From positions 1-20,176 of the forward strand of contig CAZHSC010000066.1 of assembly GCA_964534995.1 (NCBI GenBank): a DNA stretch of 20,176 nt, in the 5' to 3' direction. The notes under the pieces were generated by a model. It searched no databases, had not been told where the DNA came from, and saw only the letters and a list, made by a program, of their open reading frames with translations. Positions 14,368-20,176 of the stretch are shown in pieces. The position numbers were made by a program, and so were the translations under genes. The DNA comes from JAJTFW01 sp964534995. GTDB taxonomy: Bacteria; Bacteroidota; Bacteroidia; AKYH767-A; OLB10. Every line of letters starts with the position of its first letter. Within the stretch, counting starts at the first letter, position 1.

Positions 14368-15204
14368 ATGTCAACTACTGCACCAGTATCAGCTGCCGAT
14401 GTGAATAAGCTGCGTCAAATGACCGGCGCCGGCATGATGGATTGTAAGAAAGCGCTCGCCGAAGCGGGTGGTGATTTTGAACAGGCTGTAGATTACCTTC
14501 GTAAAAAGGGTCAGAAAGTAGCCGCTAACCGTGCCGATCGCGAAGCGAAAGAAGGATATATCATTGCGAAAACCAATGCCGCGGGAACCGAAGGTTACCT
14601 GATCTCTTTGAGTTGTGAAACCGACTTCGTTGCTAAAAACCAGGATTTTGTAAACTTCGCAGAAGGCATTCTGGATATTGCCATGAAAAATGATCCCGCC
14701 GATATCGACGCCCTGAAAGCGCTGCCCATGGATGGCACTACCATCAACGATAAGTTGTTTGATATGATTGGTAAAATCGGTGAGAAAATAGAACTCAGTT
14801 CTTACGCCAAAATCACTGCTCCCAAAGTGGTGGTGTATAATCATCCCGGCAACCGCCTGGCATCCATGGTAGGACTGTCTTCCGCTTCCGCAGATGCAAC
14901 AGCAGGTAAAGATGTCGCCATGCAGATCGCAGCGATGAATCCCGTTGCCATCGACAAAGAGGATGTGGATAGCAGCGTGATCGAACGTGAACTTGAAATT
15001 GCCAGGGATTTGATTCGTCAGGAAGGTAAACCGGAAGAAATGGTGGAGAAAATAGCCGCAGGTAAACTGAATAAATTTTACCAGGAAAATACACTCCTCA
15101 ATCAGGCTTTTGTGAAGGAGGATAAGAAAACCGTGAAACAGTACCTGGATGGTGTTGAGAAAGGTCTTACAGTAACCGTCTTCCGGAGAGTTCAGATAGG
15201 ATAA
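14368..15204 (+). CDS. tsf: Elongation factor Ts
   Basis: 278 residues, the usual length. It is the nucleotide exchange factor that recycles EF-Tu from the GDP to the GTP form. An N-terminal UBA-like domain (ADVNKLRQMTGAGMMDCKKAL) is followed by the core signature SCETDFVAKNQDFV, whose TDFV loop contacts EF-Tu. The C-terminal stretch LNKFYQENTLLNQAFVKED is also conserved. It is the last gene of the ribosomal unit, closed by a strong terminator 20 bp after the stop. Confidence 0.97.
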   Translation: MSTTAPVSAADVNKLRQMTGAGMMDCKKALAEAGGDFEQAVDYLRKKGQKVAANRADREAKEGYIIAKTNAAGTEGYLISLSCETDFVAKNQDFVNFAEGILDIAMKNDPADIDALKALPMDGTTINDKLFDMIGKIGEKIELSSYAKITAPKVVVYNHPGNRLASMVGLSSASADATAGKDVAMQIAAMNPVAIDKEDVDSSVIERELEIARDLIRQEGKPEEMVEKIAAGKLNKFYQENTLLNQAFVKEDKKTVKQYLDGVEKGLTVTVFRRVQIG

Positions 15205-15223
15205 TTACAAAACCCTTATATTG

Positions 15224-15258
15224 AAAAGCCGGTCGGAAATTCCAGACCGGCTTTTTTT
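15224..15258 (+). terminator. Intrinsic terminator after tsf
   Basis: An 11-bp perfect stem, AAAAGCCGGTC (15224-15234) with GACCGGCTTTT (15245-15255), has a 10-base loop and the right arm runs into seven consecutive T. It ends the rplM-tsf unit and separates it from lysA. Confidence 0.92.
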
Positions 15259-15318
15259 ATACCACCACTTAGTAAAACCATTGATCAGCCCAATAAAATC
15301 TTTTAACCATCCCCCACC

Positions 15319-16575
15319 ATGCCAGTATCACAATCCATCGCCTTCATTCGTTCGCTAAACGTTCAGGAAATCACAGCACAATACGGAACTCCCCTGTACC
15401 TGTACAACGGGAATAAAATTACGGAGCAATATAAACGCCTGATCACTGCTTTTGAAGGAGTAAAAGTAAAAGTGAAATATGCCATGAAGGCGAATAACAA
15501 CCTGCATGTGTTGCGCCTCCTTCAGGGCGAAGGTTGCGGACTTGACGCAGTATCTATCCAGGAGGTGCAACTGGGACTGATGGCGGGATTTGCCAAAGAA
15601 GAGATTTTATTTACGCCCAACAGCGTTGGCTTTGATGAAATACGGGAGGCCGTGCACCTGGGTGTACAGGTAAACATCGACAACATCTCTCTGCTGGAGC
15701 AGTTCGGACATACCTATGGTAATACGGTGCCCTGCTGTATCCGTATTAACCCGCATATTGTGGCGGGGGGCACCTCGCATATTCAAACCGGACACATCGA
15801 TTCCAAGTTCGGGATCTCCATCCACCAGCTGCGGCATGTTTTGCGTATTGTTGACAAGGAGAAAATCCGCGTAAACGGTTTGCATATGCATACCGGCAGC
15901 GACATTTTAGACGCAGGCGTATTTCTACGCGCCGCCGATCTTTTGTTTGAAGCGGCTCTGCAGTTTAAGGAACTGGAGTTCCTCGATTTTGGCTCAGGAT
16001 TTAAAGTGGCCTATAAAGAGGAGGACGTAACTACCGACGTGGAAGAACTGGGCAAGGCGATTACGGATGGCTTTCGCGCCTTTTGTAAGCAATATGGGAG
16101 GGAGCTGGAACTTTGGTTTGAGCCCGGAAAATTCCTGGTAAGTGAATCGGGCTACCTTCTGGTGAAAGTAAATGTGATCAAGCAAACCACGGCCACCGTA
16201 TTCGCCGGTGTTGACAGCGGGCAAAACCACCTGATACGCCCCATGTTTTATGATGCCTACCATCACATCGTCAACCTGAGCAACCCGGAGGGGACGCCGC
16301 GCATTTATACGGTGGTGGGCTACATCTGCGAAACGGATACCTTCGCCCTCGACAGGAAGTTAAATGAAGTGCGTGAAGGGGACATCCTCGCCATCCTCAA
16401 TGCCGGCGCTTATGGTTATACCATGAGCAACAATTACAACTCACGGCCACGCCCTGCCGAAGTGTTGTACAGCAAGGGGCAATGTAAGTTGATCAGAAAG
16501 CGCGAAAGTATTGAGGATATCGTGCGGAATATGACAGGCGTTGAAGAAGTAACCGGTCTAAGTCCCCGCCAATAA
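15319..16575 (+). CDS. lysA: Diaminopimelate decarboxylase
   Basis: 418 residues, typical length. A PLP enzyme that turns meso-diaminopimelate into lysine and CO2, the last step of lysine synthesis. KYAMKANNN holds the PLP lysine (Lys57), GLHMHTGSDI is the conserved barrel strand, EPGKFLVSESG binds phosphate and substrate, GYICETDTFA carries the active-site Cys-Glu, and GAYGYTMSNNYNSRPRPAEV is the C-terminal signature. ATG at 15319. It lies after the tsf terminator, so it needs its own promoter, although no TAnnTTTG is visible in the 58 bp left. Its stop lies exactly where a minus-strand gene remnant ends. Confidence 0.95.
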   Translation: MPVSQSIAFIRSLNVQEITAQYGTPLYLYNGNKITEQYKRLITAFEGVKVKVKYAMKANNNLHVLRLLQGEGCGLDAVSIQEVQLGLMAGFAKEEILFTPNSVGFDEIREAVHLGVQVNIDNISLLEQFGHTYGNTVPCCIRINPHIVAGGTSHIQTGHIDSKFGISIHQLRHVLRIVDKEKIRVNGLHMHTGSDILDAGVFLRAADLLFEAALQFKELEFLDFGSGFKVAYKEEDVTTDVEELGKAITDGFRAFCKQYGRELELWFEPGKFLVSESGYLLVKVNVIKQTTATVFAGVDSGQNHLIRPMFYDAYHHIVNLSNPEGTPRIYTVVGYICETDTFALDRKLNEVREGDILAILNAGAYGYTMSNNYNSRPRPAEVLYSKGQCKLIRKRESIEDIVRNMTGVEEVTGLSPRQ

Positions 16576-16747
16576 TCACTTTGTCTGTTTGAACCAGAGC
16601 TCCCTGCCTGATCCGTAGCATGTAAACGCCCGGATGCAGACCTGCGCAATCAAAGGGCATTGTGTGATTGCCTAGGGAGAAAACCCCGTTTGTTATGCTG
16701 CGGACTTTCCGGCCCTCATTAAATTTTAAACCCGCCAAACCCGCTTT
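16571..16747 (-). pseudogene. Remnant of a type IX secretion C-terminal sorting domain
   Basis: On the minus strand, 59 codons read as the end of a T9SS cargo protein: GRKVRSITNGVFSLGNHTM, then GLHPGVYMLRIRQG and QTDKVII. The spacing (strand, GxH turn, L-x-x-GVY-x-x-R, K-V-I-I end) is that of the type A sorting domain of Bacteroidota. There is no start region: an in-frame stop lies at 16748-16750, next to the repeat cluster. The usual end after KVII is also missing, because the frame runs on into the lysA 3' end. So only the last part of a former large secreted-protein gene survives, cut on both sides. Translation is unlikely. Confidence 0.65.
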
Positions 16748-16751
16748 TCAG

Positions 16752-16898
16752 GGGGTCAACTTCACCGGAATAAGGAGTCAACATGAATTGGAATCGGGGT
16801 CAGCATGCACCGGAATGACAGGTATCAAGGGGTCAATCCCGCTGACCAGCGGGATCGGAATGTCAGCCACTATTTTGGGGGTCAACATGTGCCGGAAT
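16752..16898. repeat. Cluster of GGGGTCA...CCGGAAT repeats, possible IS21-family end remnant
   Basis: Units of 20-21 bp start with GG(G/A)GTCA and end with (C/T)(C/T)GGAAT or near it. They lie at 16752-16771, 16774-16794, 16796-16816 and 16878-16898. A longer variant at 16829-16861 has a hairpin in its middle (ATCCCGCT/AGCGGGAT at 16836-16843 and 16848-16855). The first three are spaced 22 bp. Several copies of a transposase-binding repeat in the same orientation are what IS21-family ends look like. No istA/istB gene is present, so this would be a solo end or decayed copy. The family assignment is inference. Confidence 0.6.
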
Positions 16899-16977
16899 GA
16901 CTATCCATGGCAATGACGGGAATCAGCAGGTGGATGTATTGATGTCGGGGGAAAGGAAGAGGGGTGTATTACAATAA

Positions 16978-16989
16978 CCTCAGCTGAGG
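16978..16989. promoter_or_regulatory. 12-bp perfect palindrome upstream of vsr
   Basis: CCTCAGCTGAGG, 33 bp before the vsr ATG. It could be an operator for the restriction cassette, but no controller protein gene is present. A TTTG follows at 16991 and TACTTTTA (7 of 8 to the -7 consensus) lies at 17009-17016, with a spacing too short for a standard promoter. Confidence 0.3.
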
Positions 16990-17022
16990 ATTTGTTCGGG
17001 TTTAGTATTACTTTTACATCAT

Positions 17023-17442
17023 ATGACAGATGTTCATAGCAGCGCAGTCAGAAGTTATAACATGAGCCGGATCAAAAGTAGCAATACCCGGCCCGAACTT
17101 TTACTCAGAAAATTTCTTTTTTCAAGTGGATTTCGCTATAGATTAAATGTTAAGAATCTTCCCGGAAAGCCGGATATTGTACTACCCAAGTACAAAACTG
17201 CCATTTTTGTTAATGGCTGTTTTTGGCATGGACATGAAAATTGCAAATATTTTGTTGTACCAAAGACAAGAACTGATTGGTGGCTGGAAAAAATTGTTAA
17301 AAACCGTGATAATGATAAAAGGAAAATGCTTCAGCTTAAAAAACAGGGATGGCATGTTATAGTAATTTGGGAGTGTTCACTTAATTCTTCAAGAATGTAC
17401 ACAACATTATTCAAGTTACTGCAAACTTTGGATTCAAGATGA
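17023..17442 (+). CDS. vsr: Very short patch repair (Vsr) mismatch endonuclease
   Basis: 139 residues. Vsr nicks DNA 5' of the T in T:G mismatches that arise when 5-methylcytosine deaminates, so that short-patch repair can restore C:G. The start MTDVHSSAVRSYNMSRIKS lines up residue for residue with E. coli Vsr, which supports the ATG at 17023. LPGKPDIVLPKYK holds metal ligand Asp51, GCFWHGHENC holds the expected active-site His69 and zinc ligands Cys66, His71 and Cys74, and VIWEC holds the last zinc Cys118. Where E. coli has His64, this protein has Asn. The stop overlaps the next start (ATGA, 17439-17442), so it is coupled to the restriction gene. Base composition is clearly more AT-rich than in the ribosomal genes. 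Its presence implies an m5C methyltransferase, which is found at 18833. Confidence 0.92.
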   Translation: MTDVHSSAVRSYNMSRIKSSNTRPELLLRKFLFSSGFRYRLNVKNLPGKPDIVLPKYKTAIFVNGCFWHGHENCKYFVVPKTRTDWWLEKIVKNRDNDKRKMLQLKKQGWHVIVIWECSLNSSRMYTTLFKLLQTLDSR

Positions 17443-18755
17443 ATTTTAATTTATTACTTAAACAGTTTTCAGATAAAGGCTGCAAGAAAATTTATATAAA
17501 GTTGCTTAGCCCTAACGATAATTCAAAGAATCAGGTGTACCTTGGAGGTGACTTCTCAGTTTTAAATATTTTGCCATTTGGTGAGATCACAGAAGAAGGA
17601 ATAGGCGACTGGAAAAGACAACGATTCAAAACAAGACTTGATTTTTATTGGTTAAACGAGGACGGGAGACTATTTAATGCGCCGGATGCAAAGTTGATTC
17701 TTTATCCAAAATATCCTGAGGTCAGATTTTCCGGATTTCTTCAGGGGTGTGAAAATCCACCCTCTGCACTTTTAAATGTAAGAATGGAAAACCGATTGCT
17801 TTTTCTTGGGGTTGCTGAGAACGGGAAAATTATTGGTTTTGTTTCTAGTCCTGAATCTGAAATTTCAACCGAATTTAACCATAAGAATATTCAGGAAAAG
17901 GACGGTATCTTTTATGTAATTCATACGGATCGGCATCTACATGACACTGATTCAAGATTTTTATTAATAAGAGAGCTTGCCCGAATTCACAATACAGGTT
18001 GGATTAACTCAAAAAGGCTTGGTTCGCGGAAAGAAATTTTACCATGCAATTCCTCTAATTGTGGTGGGTATACTCTTGAAGCAGAACTGGGAATTACACC
18101 TAATGGATACGCAGAACCAGATTTTTTAGGATGGGAGATAAAGCAGTTTAATGTCTTAAATTTTCATAAAATGAACAGCTCAGTTATTACACTCATGACC
18201 CCTGAGCCTACAGGGGGTCATTATGTAGAACATGGGGTTGAATCATTTATCAGGAGATATGGTTATGCAGATAAAAGAGGTCGGGCAGAAAGGATGAATT
18301 TTGGCGGTATTTACAAAGCAGGATTATTTCATACTGCAACAAAACTTACTCTTATGCTTTCAGGATTTGATCAGTATAACTCAAAAATTATTGATATAAA
18401 CGGTAGTATTAATCTGATAGATCAGGATCAGAAGGTCGCTGCTTCATGGTCATTTTCGTCTTTGTTAAAACACTGGGGGCGCAAGCATGCCCGTGCTGCT
18501 TATATTCCTTCCTTGTGCCAAAAAGACCCTGTCAGAAAGTATCTATATGGAGACAAGGTTTTACTATGTACTGGTACTGATTTTATATTTTTTCTAAAAC
18601 AACTTTCATACGGACATATTTATTATGATCCAGGTATTAAGCTTGAGAATTTTAATACAAATCCTAAAATAAAAAGAAGGAGTCAGTTTAGAATTAAATC
18701 ATTGTACTTGAGTGAATTATATTCTAAAAGTGAGTTGATAAAAACAGTCGAATAA
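17439..18755 (+). CDS. MvaI/BcnI-family type II restriction endonuclease with N-terminal extension
   Basis: 438 residues. The C-terminal half has GGYTLEAELGI, PNGYAEPDFLGWEIKQF and TPEPTGGHYVEHG, the signature of the MvaI/BcnI family of monomeric, MutH-related nucleases that cut CCWGG or CCSGG. The likely active site is Glu214, Asp228, Glu233 and Lys235; their spacing equals that of the residues I recall for MvaI (E36, D50, E55, K57). MvaI and BcnI have only about 240 residues, so the first 190 or so here form an extra domain that I do not recognise (about 30-165 looks like beta-rich globular sequence). The gene is coupled to vsr by a 4-base overlap and is AT-rich. With a Dcm-like methyltransferase next door, CCWGG is the expected target (inference). 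Confidence 0.82.
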   Translation: MNFNLLLKQFSDKGCKKIYIKLLSPNDNSKNQVYLGGDFSVLNILPFGEITEEGIGDWKRQRFKTRLDFYWLNEDGRLFNAPDAKLILYPKYPEVRFSGFLQGCENPPSALLNVRMENRLLFLGVAENGKIIGFVSSPESEISTEFNHKNIQEKDGIFYVIHTDRHLHDTDSRFLLIRELARIHNTGWINSKRLGSRKEILPCNSSNCGGYTLEAELGITPNGYAEPDFLGWEIKQFNVLNFHKMNSSVITLMTPEPTGGHYVEHGVESFIRRYGYADKRGRAERMNFGGIYKAGLFHTATKLTLMLSGFDQYNSKIIDINGSINLIDQDQKVAASWSFSSLLKHWGRKHARAAYIPSLCQKDPVRKYLYGDKVLLCTGTDFIFFLKQLSYGHIYYDPGIKLENFNTNPKIKRRSQFRIKSLYLSELYSKSELIKTVE

Positions 18756-18799
18756 ATTATTCGCAATAGATTTTAACATTTTGTCAAATCATAGTCCCG

Positions 18800-18818
18800 T
18801 TTTGCGATATTAGCAAAA
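18800..18818. promoter_or_regulatory. Inverted repeat just upstream of the methyltransferase start
   Basis: TTTTGC (18800-18805) and GCAAAA (18813-18818) flank GATATTA. A Shine-Dalgarno-like GGAG follows at 18824-18827, five bases before the ATG at 18833. The site is placed where an operator for methyltransferase autoregulation could sit. The 77-bp gap suggests the methyltransferase has its own expression signal. Confidence 0.35.
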
Positions 18819-18832
18819 ACTGTGGAGATTGT

Positions 18833-20119
18833 ATGGCAATCAGGAAAGCAAATAAAGTTGTTAAGTATTCAGAACTCAGGAAAAAGTTTAAGTTTGACGA
18901 AGGTAAGACATTTCACCTGGGCCTTGCGTCATGTACACATTGGTTACAAAACTTAAACGGAAATCAGGCACATCATTTTCAGCAAGAAGCAAAAAATTAT
19001 CTGATTGACCGCTATAAAGAATTAGGTATTGCTGAAGAGCCTTCTGTTCAACATTACCTTAAATTGGAATGGGATGTTCCTTTTCCACCACCAAAACAAC
19101 CAAAATTTACATTTATTGATTTATTTGCCGGTATAGGGGGCTTTCGCCTTGCTTTTCAGGCCCAGGGGGGTAAATGTGTTTTTACTTCTGAATGGGATCG
19201 TAATTCACAAAGGACATATGAAGCAAATTTCGGAGAAGTTCCTTTCGGAGATATTACCAAAATACAAGAAGCAAATATACCTGAGCATGATATTTTGCTT
19301 GGAGGATTTCCCTGTCAACCATTTTCAATTGCAGGTGTTTCAAAGAAAAATAGTCTCGGTCGTAAACATGGTTTTGCTGACGAAACACAGGGTACCTTGT
19401 TTTATGATATTGTCAGGATTTTGAAGCATAGAAAACCCAGAGCGTTCCTGCTTGAAAATGTCAAAAATCTAAAATCACATGATAAGGGTCGGACATATAA
19501 AATTATATCTGAAGCATTAAAGGAACTAGGTTATTTAGTTTTTGATAAGATAGTTGATGCGAAGCATTATGTGCCCCAGCATCGTGAAAGGATTTTTATT
19601 GCCGGATTCGATAGAAGAGTATTTGGCGATTCTCTTATTTTTAAATTTCCGGAGCAACCCAATGAAGATCGACAGGTGAAAGAAATCCTGGAAAAAAAAG
19701 TTGATCCCAGGTATACTTTAACTGATAAATTATGGCAATATCTGCAAGACTACGCCAGGAAGCATCAGCAAAAAGGGAATGGATTTGGATTTGGTCTTAT
19801 TGATCCTGCTGGAATTACCCGTACTCTTAGTGCTAGGTATTATAAGGATGGTTCAGAGATTCTAATACCTCAGGGAAAAGGAAAAAATCCCCGCCGCCTT
19901 ACACCAAAGGAATGCAGGGCATTAATGGGTTACCCCGAAGAATTCAGGATTGATAATATTGGTGTTTCAGATACTCAGCTGTACAGGCAATTTGGTAATT
20001 CTGTTGCTGTACCGGTTGTTATTGCAATCGCACATGAGATGATTTTAACCTTAAAGAGGCACGAACAACATCTTAACAAAAAAATACGTGTTGGTAATAG
20101 GGAACCTGAATTGGTTTAA
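18833..20119 (+). CDS. dcm: Dcm/M.EcoRII-type DNA cytosine-5 methyltransferase, predicted CCWGG
   Basis: 428 residues. Motifs in order: I DLFAGIGGF (96-104), IV GGFPCQPFS with catalytic Cys161, VI ENV (208-210), VIII QHRERI (249-254), a target-recognition region (about 255-355), IX RRLTPKECRALMGYP, and X QFGNSVAVPV (386-395). It resembles E. coli Dcm well beyond the shared motifs. Dcm-like strings include VSKKNSLGRKHGFA and ENVKNLKSHDKG and, inside the recognition region, KGNGFGFG and TRTLSARYYKDGSEIL. This makes CCWGG, inner-C methylation, the best prediction. An N-terminal region of about 90 residues precedes motif I, as in Dcm. It protects host DNA from the 17439 nuclease; several CCWGG sites lie inside the cassette itself, for example 18630, 18916, 19687 and 19755. 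AT-rich like its two neighbours. Confidence 0.92.
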   Translation: MAIRKANKVVKYSELRKKFKFDEGKTFHLGLASCTHWLQNLNGNQAHHFQQEAKNYLIDRYKELGIAEEPSVQHYLKLEWDVPFPPPKQPKFTFIDLFAGIGGFRLAFQAQGGKCVFTSEWDRNSQRTYEANFGEVPFGDITKIQEANIPEHDILLGGFPCQPFSIAGVSKKNSLGRKHGFADETQGTLFYDIVRILKHRKPRAFLLENVKNLKSHDKGRTYKIISEALKELGYLVFDKIVDAKHYVPQHRERIFIAGFDRRVFGDSLIFKFPEQPNEDRQVKEILEKKVDPRYTLTDKLWQYLQDYARKHQQKGNGFGFGLIDPAGITRTLSARYYKDGSEILIPQGKGKNPRRLTPKECRALMGYPEEFRIDNIGVSDTQLYRQFGNSVAVPVVIAIAHEMILTLKRHEQHLNKKIRVGNREPELV

Positions 20120-20120
20120 C

Positions 20121-20173
20121 TGGAGAGTGTTTCATAAAGTGTGTCAGTTTAAAGAAAACACTAACTTTAAACT
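20121..20173. repeat. Candidate insertion-sequence end or terminator at the window edge
   Basis: Right after the methyltransferase stop, GAGTGTTTCATAAAGTGTGT (from 20124) resembles the ends of IS256-type elements (ATAA...TGTGTCA) as I remember them. The sequence then forms a 9-bp stem, AGTTTAAAG (20146-20154) with CTTTAAACT (20165-20173). No transposase is visible before the window ends. A simple terminator-like hairpin is the alternative, although a T-run is missing. Confidence 0.3.
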
Positions 20174-20176
20174 ACA

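Noticed and set aside
16829..16861. Hairpin as a terminator for lysA
   Set aside because: It is over 250 bp from the lysA stop, has no T-run, and fits as a variant unit of the repeat cluster.
16668..16916. 82-residue plus-strand frame after lysA
   Set aside because: It crosses the sorting-domain relic antisense and the GGGGTCA repeats; an artefact of those elements.
17439..18755. EcoRII-type restriction enzyme, as expected beside a Dcm/M.EcoRII-like methyltransferase
   Set aside because: The motif order and active-site spacing (E214, D228, E233, K235) fit MvaI/BcnI, not EcoRII.

Overview
The window comes from a chromosome of the phylum Bacteroidota. Four things indicate this: the gene order rplM-rpsI-rpsB-tsf, an L13 protein with the N-terminus typical of the phylum (MDTLSYKTVSAN), promoter boxes of the TTTG / TAnnTTTG type, and a relic of a type IX secretion C-terminal sorting domain. 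I cannot name the genus.

Layout. 1-340 is intergenic repeat DNA: GC-rich 98/45/8-bp repeats, then a 16-bp AT-rich repeat. 409-1820 holds scoA-scoB, the two subunits of a 3-oxoacid (succinyl/acetoacetyl) CoA-transferase. 1838-11622 is a surface-glycan style region. It has three large multi-pass membrane proteins of GT-C type (1838, 4125, 5477), a small lipoprotein with a jelly-roll look (3408, minus), a membrane-anchored glycoside-hydrolase-like protein (7466, minus), and a run of SAM methyltransferase, GT2 polyprenyl-phosphate-sugar-synthase-like protein and second SAM methyltransferase (9232-11622). A plausible reading is that the GT2 enzyme charges a lipid carrier with a sugar that the GT-C proteins transfer outside the membrane. 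This is inference.

11636-12283 holds an S23-type four-helix-bundle gene between inverted copies of a short GC-rich repeat. 12396-15260 is the ribosomal unit rplM-rpsI-rpsB-tsf, with a very good phylum-type promoter, a strong hairpin between rpsI and rpsB, and a textbook intrinsic terminator. lysA (diaminopimelate decarboxylase) follows.

Right after lysA the character changes. There is a remnant of a T9SS sorting domain on the minus strand, a cluster of GGGGTCA...CCGGAAT repeats resembling IS21-family ends, and then an AT-rich cassette: vsr (mismatch endonuclease), an MvaI/BcnI-family restriction endonuclease with a large N-terminal extension, and a Dcm/M.EcoRII-type cytosine-5 methyltransferase. 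All three families point to CCWGG. The cassette looks horizontally acquired and its far edge may be another insertion-sequence end.

The most interesting points are the CCWGG restriction-modification-repair cassette (especially an MvaI-type nuclease with an m5C rather than m4C methyltransferase), the GT-C protein with a fascin-like tail, and the S23 gene framed by inverted repeats. I saw no tRNA, rRNA or CRISPR array.
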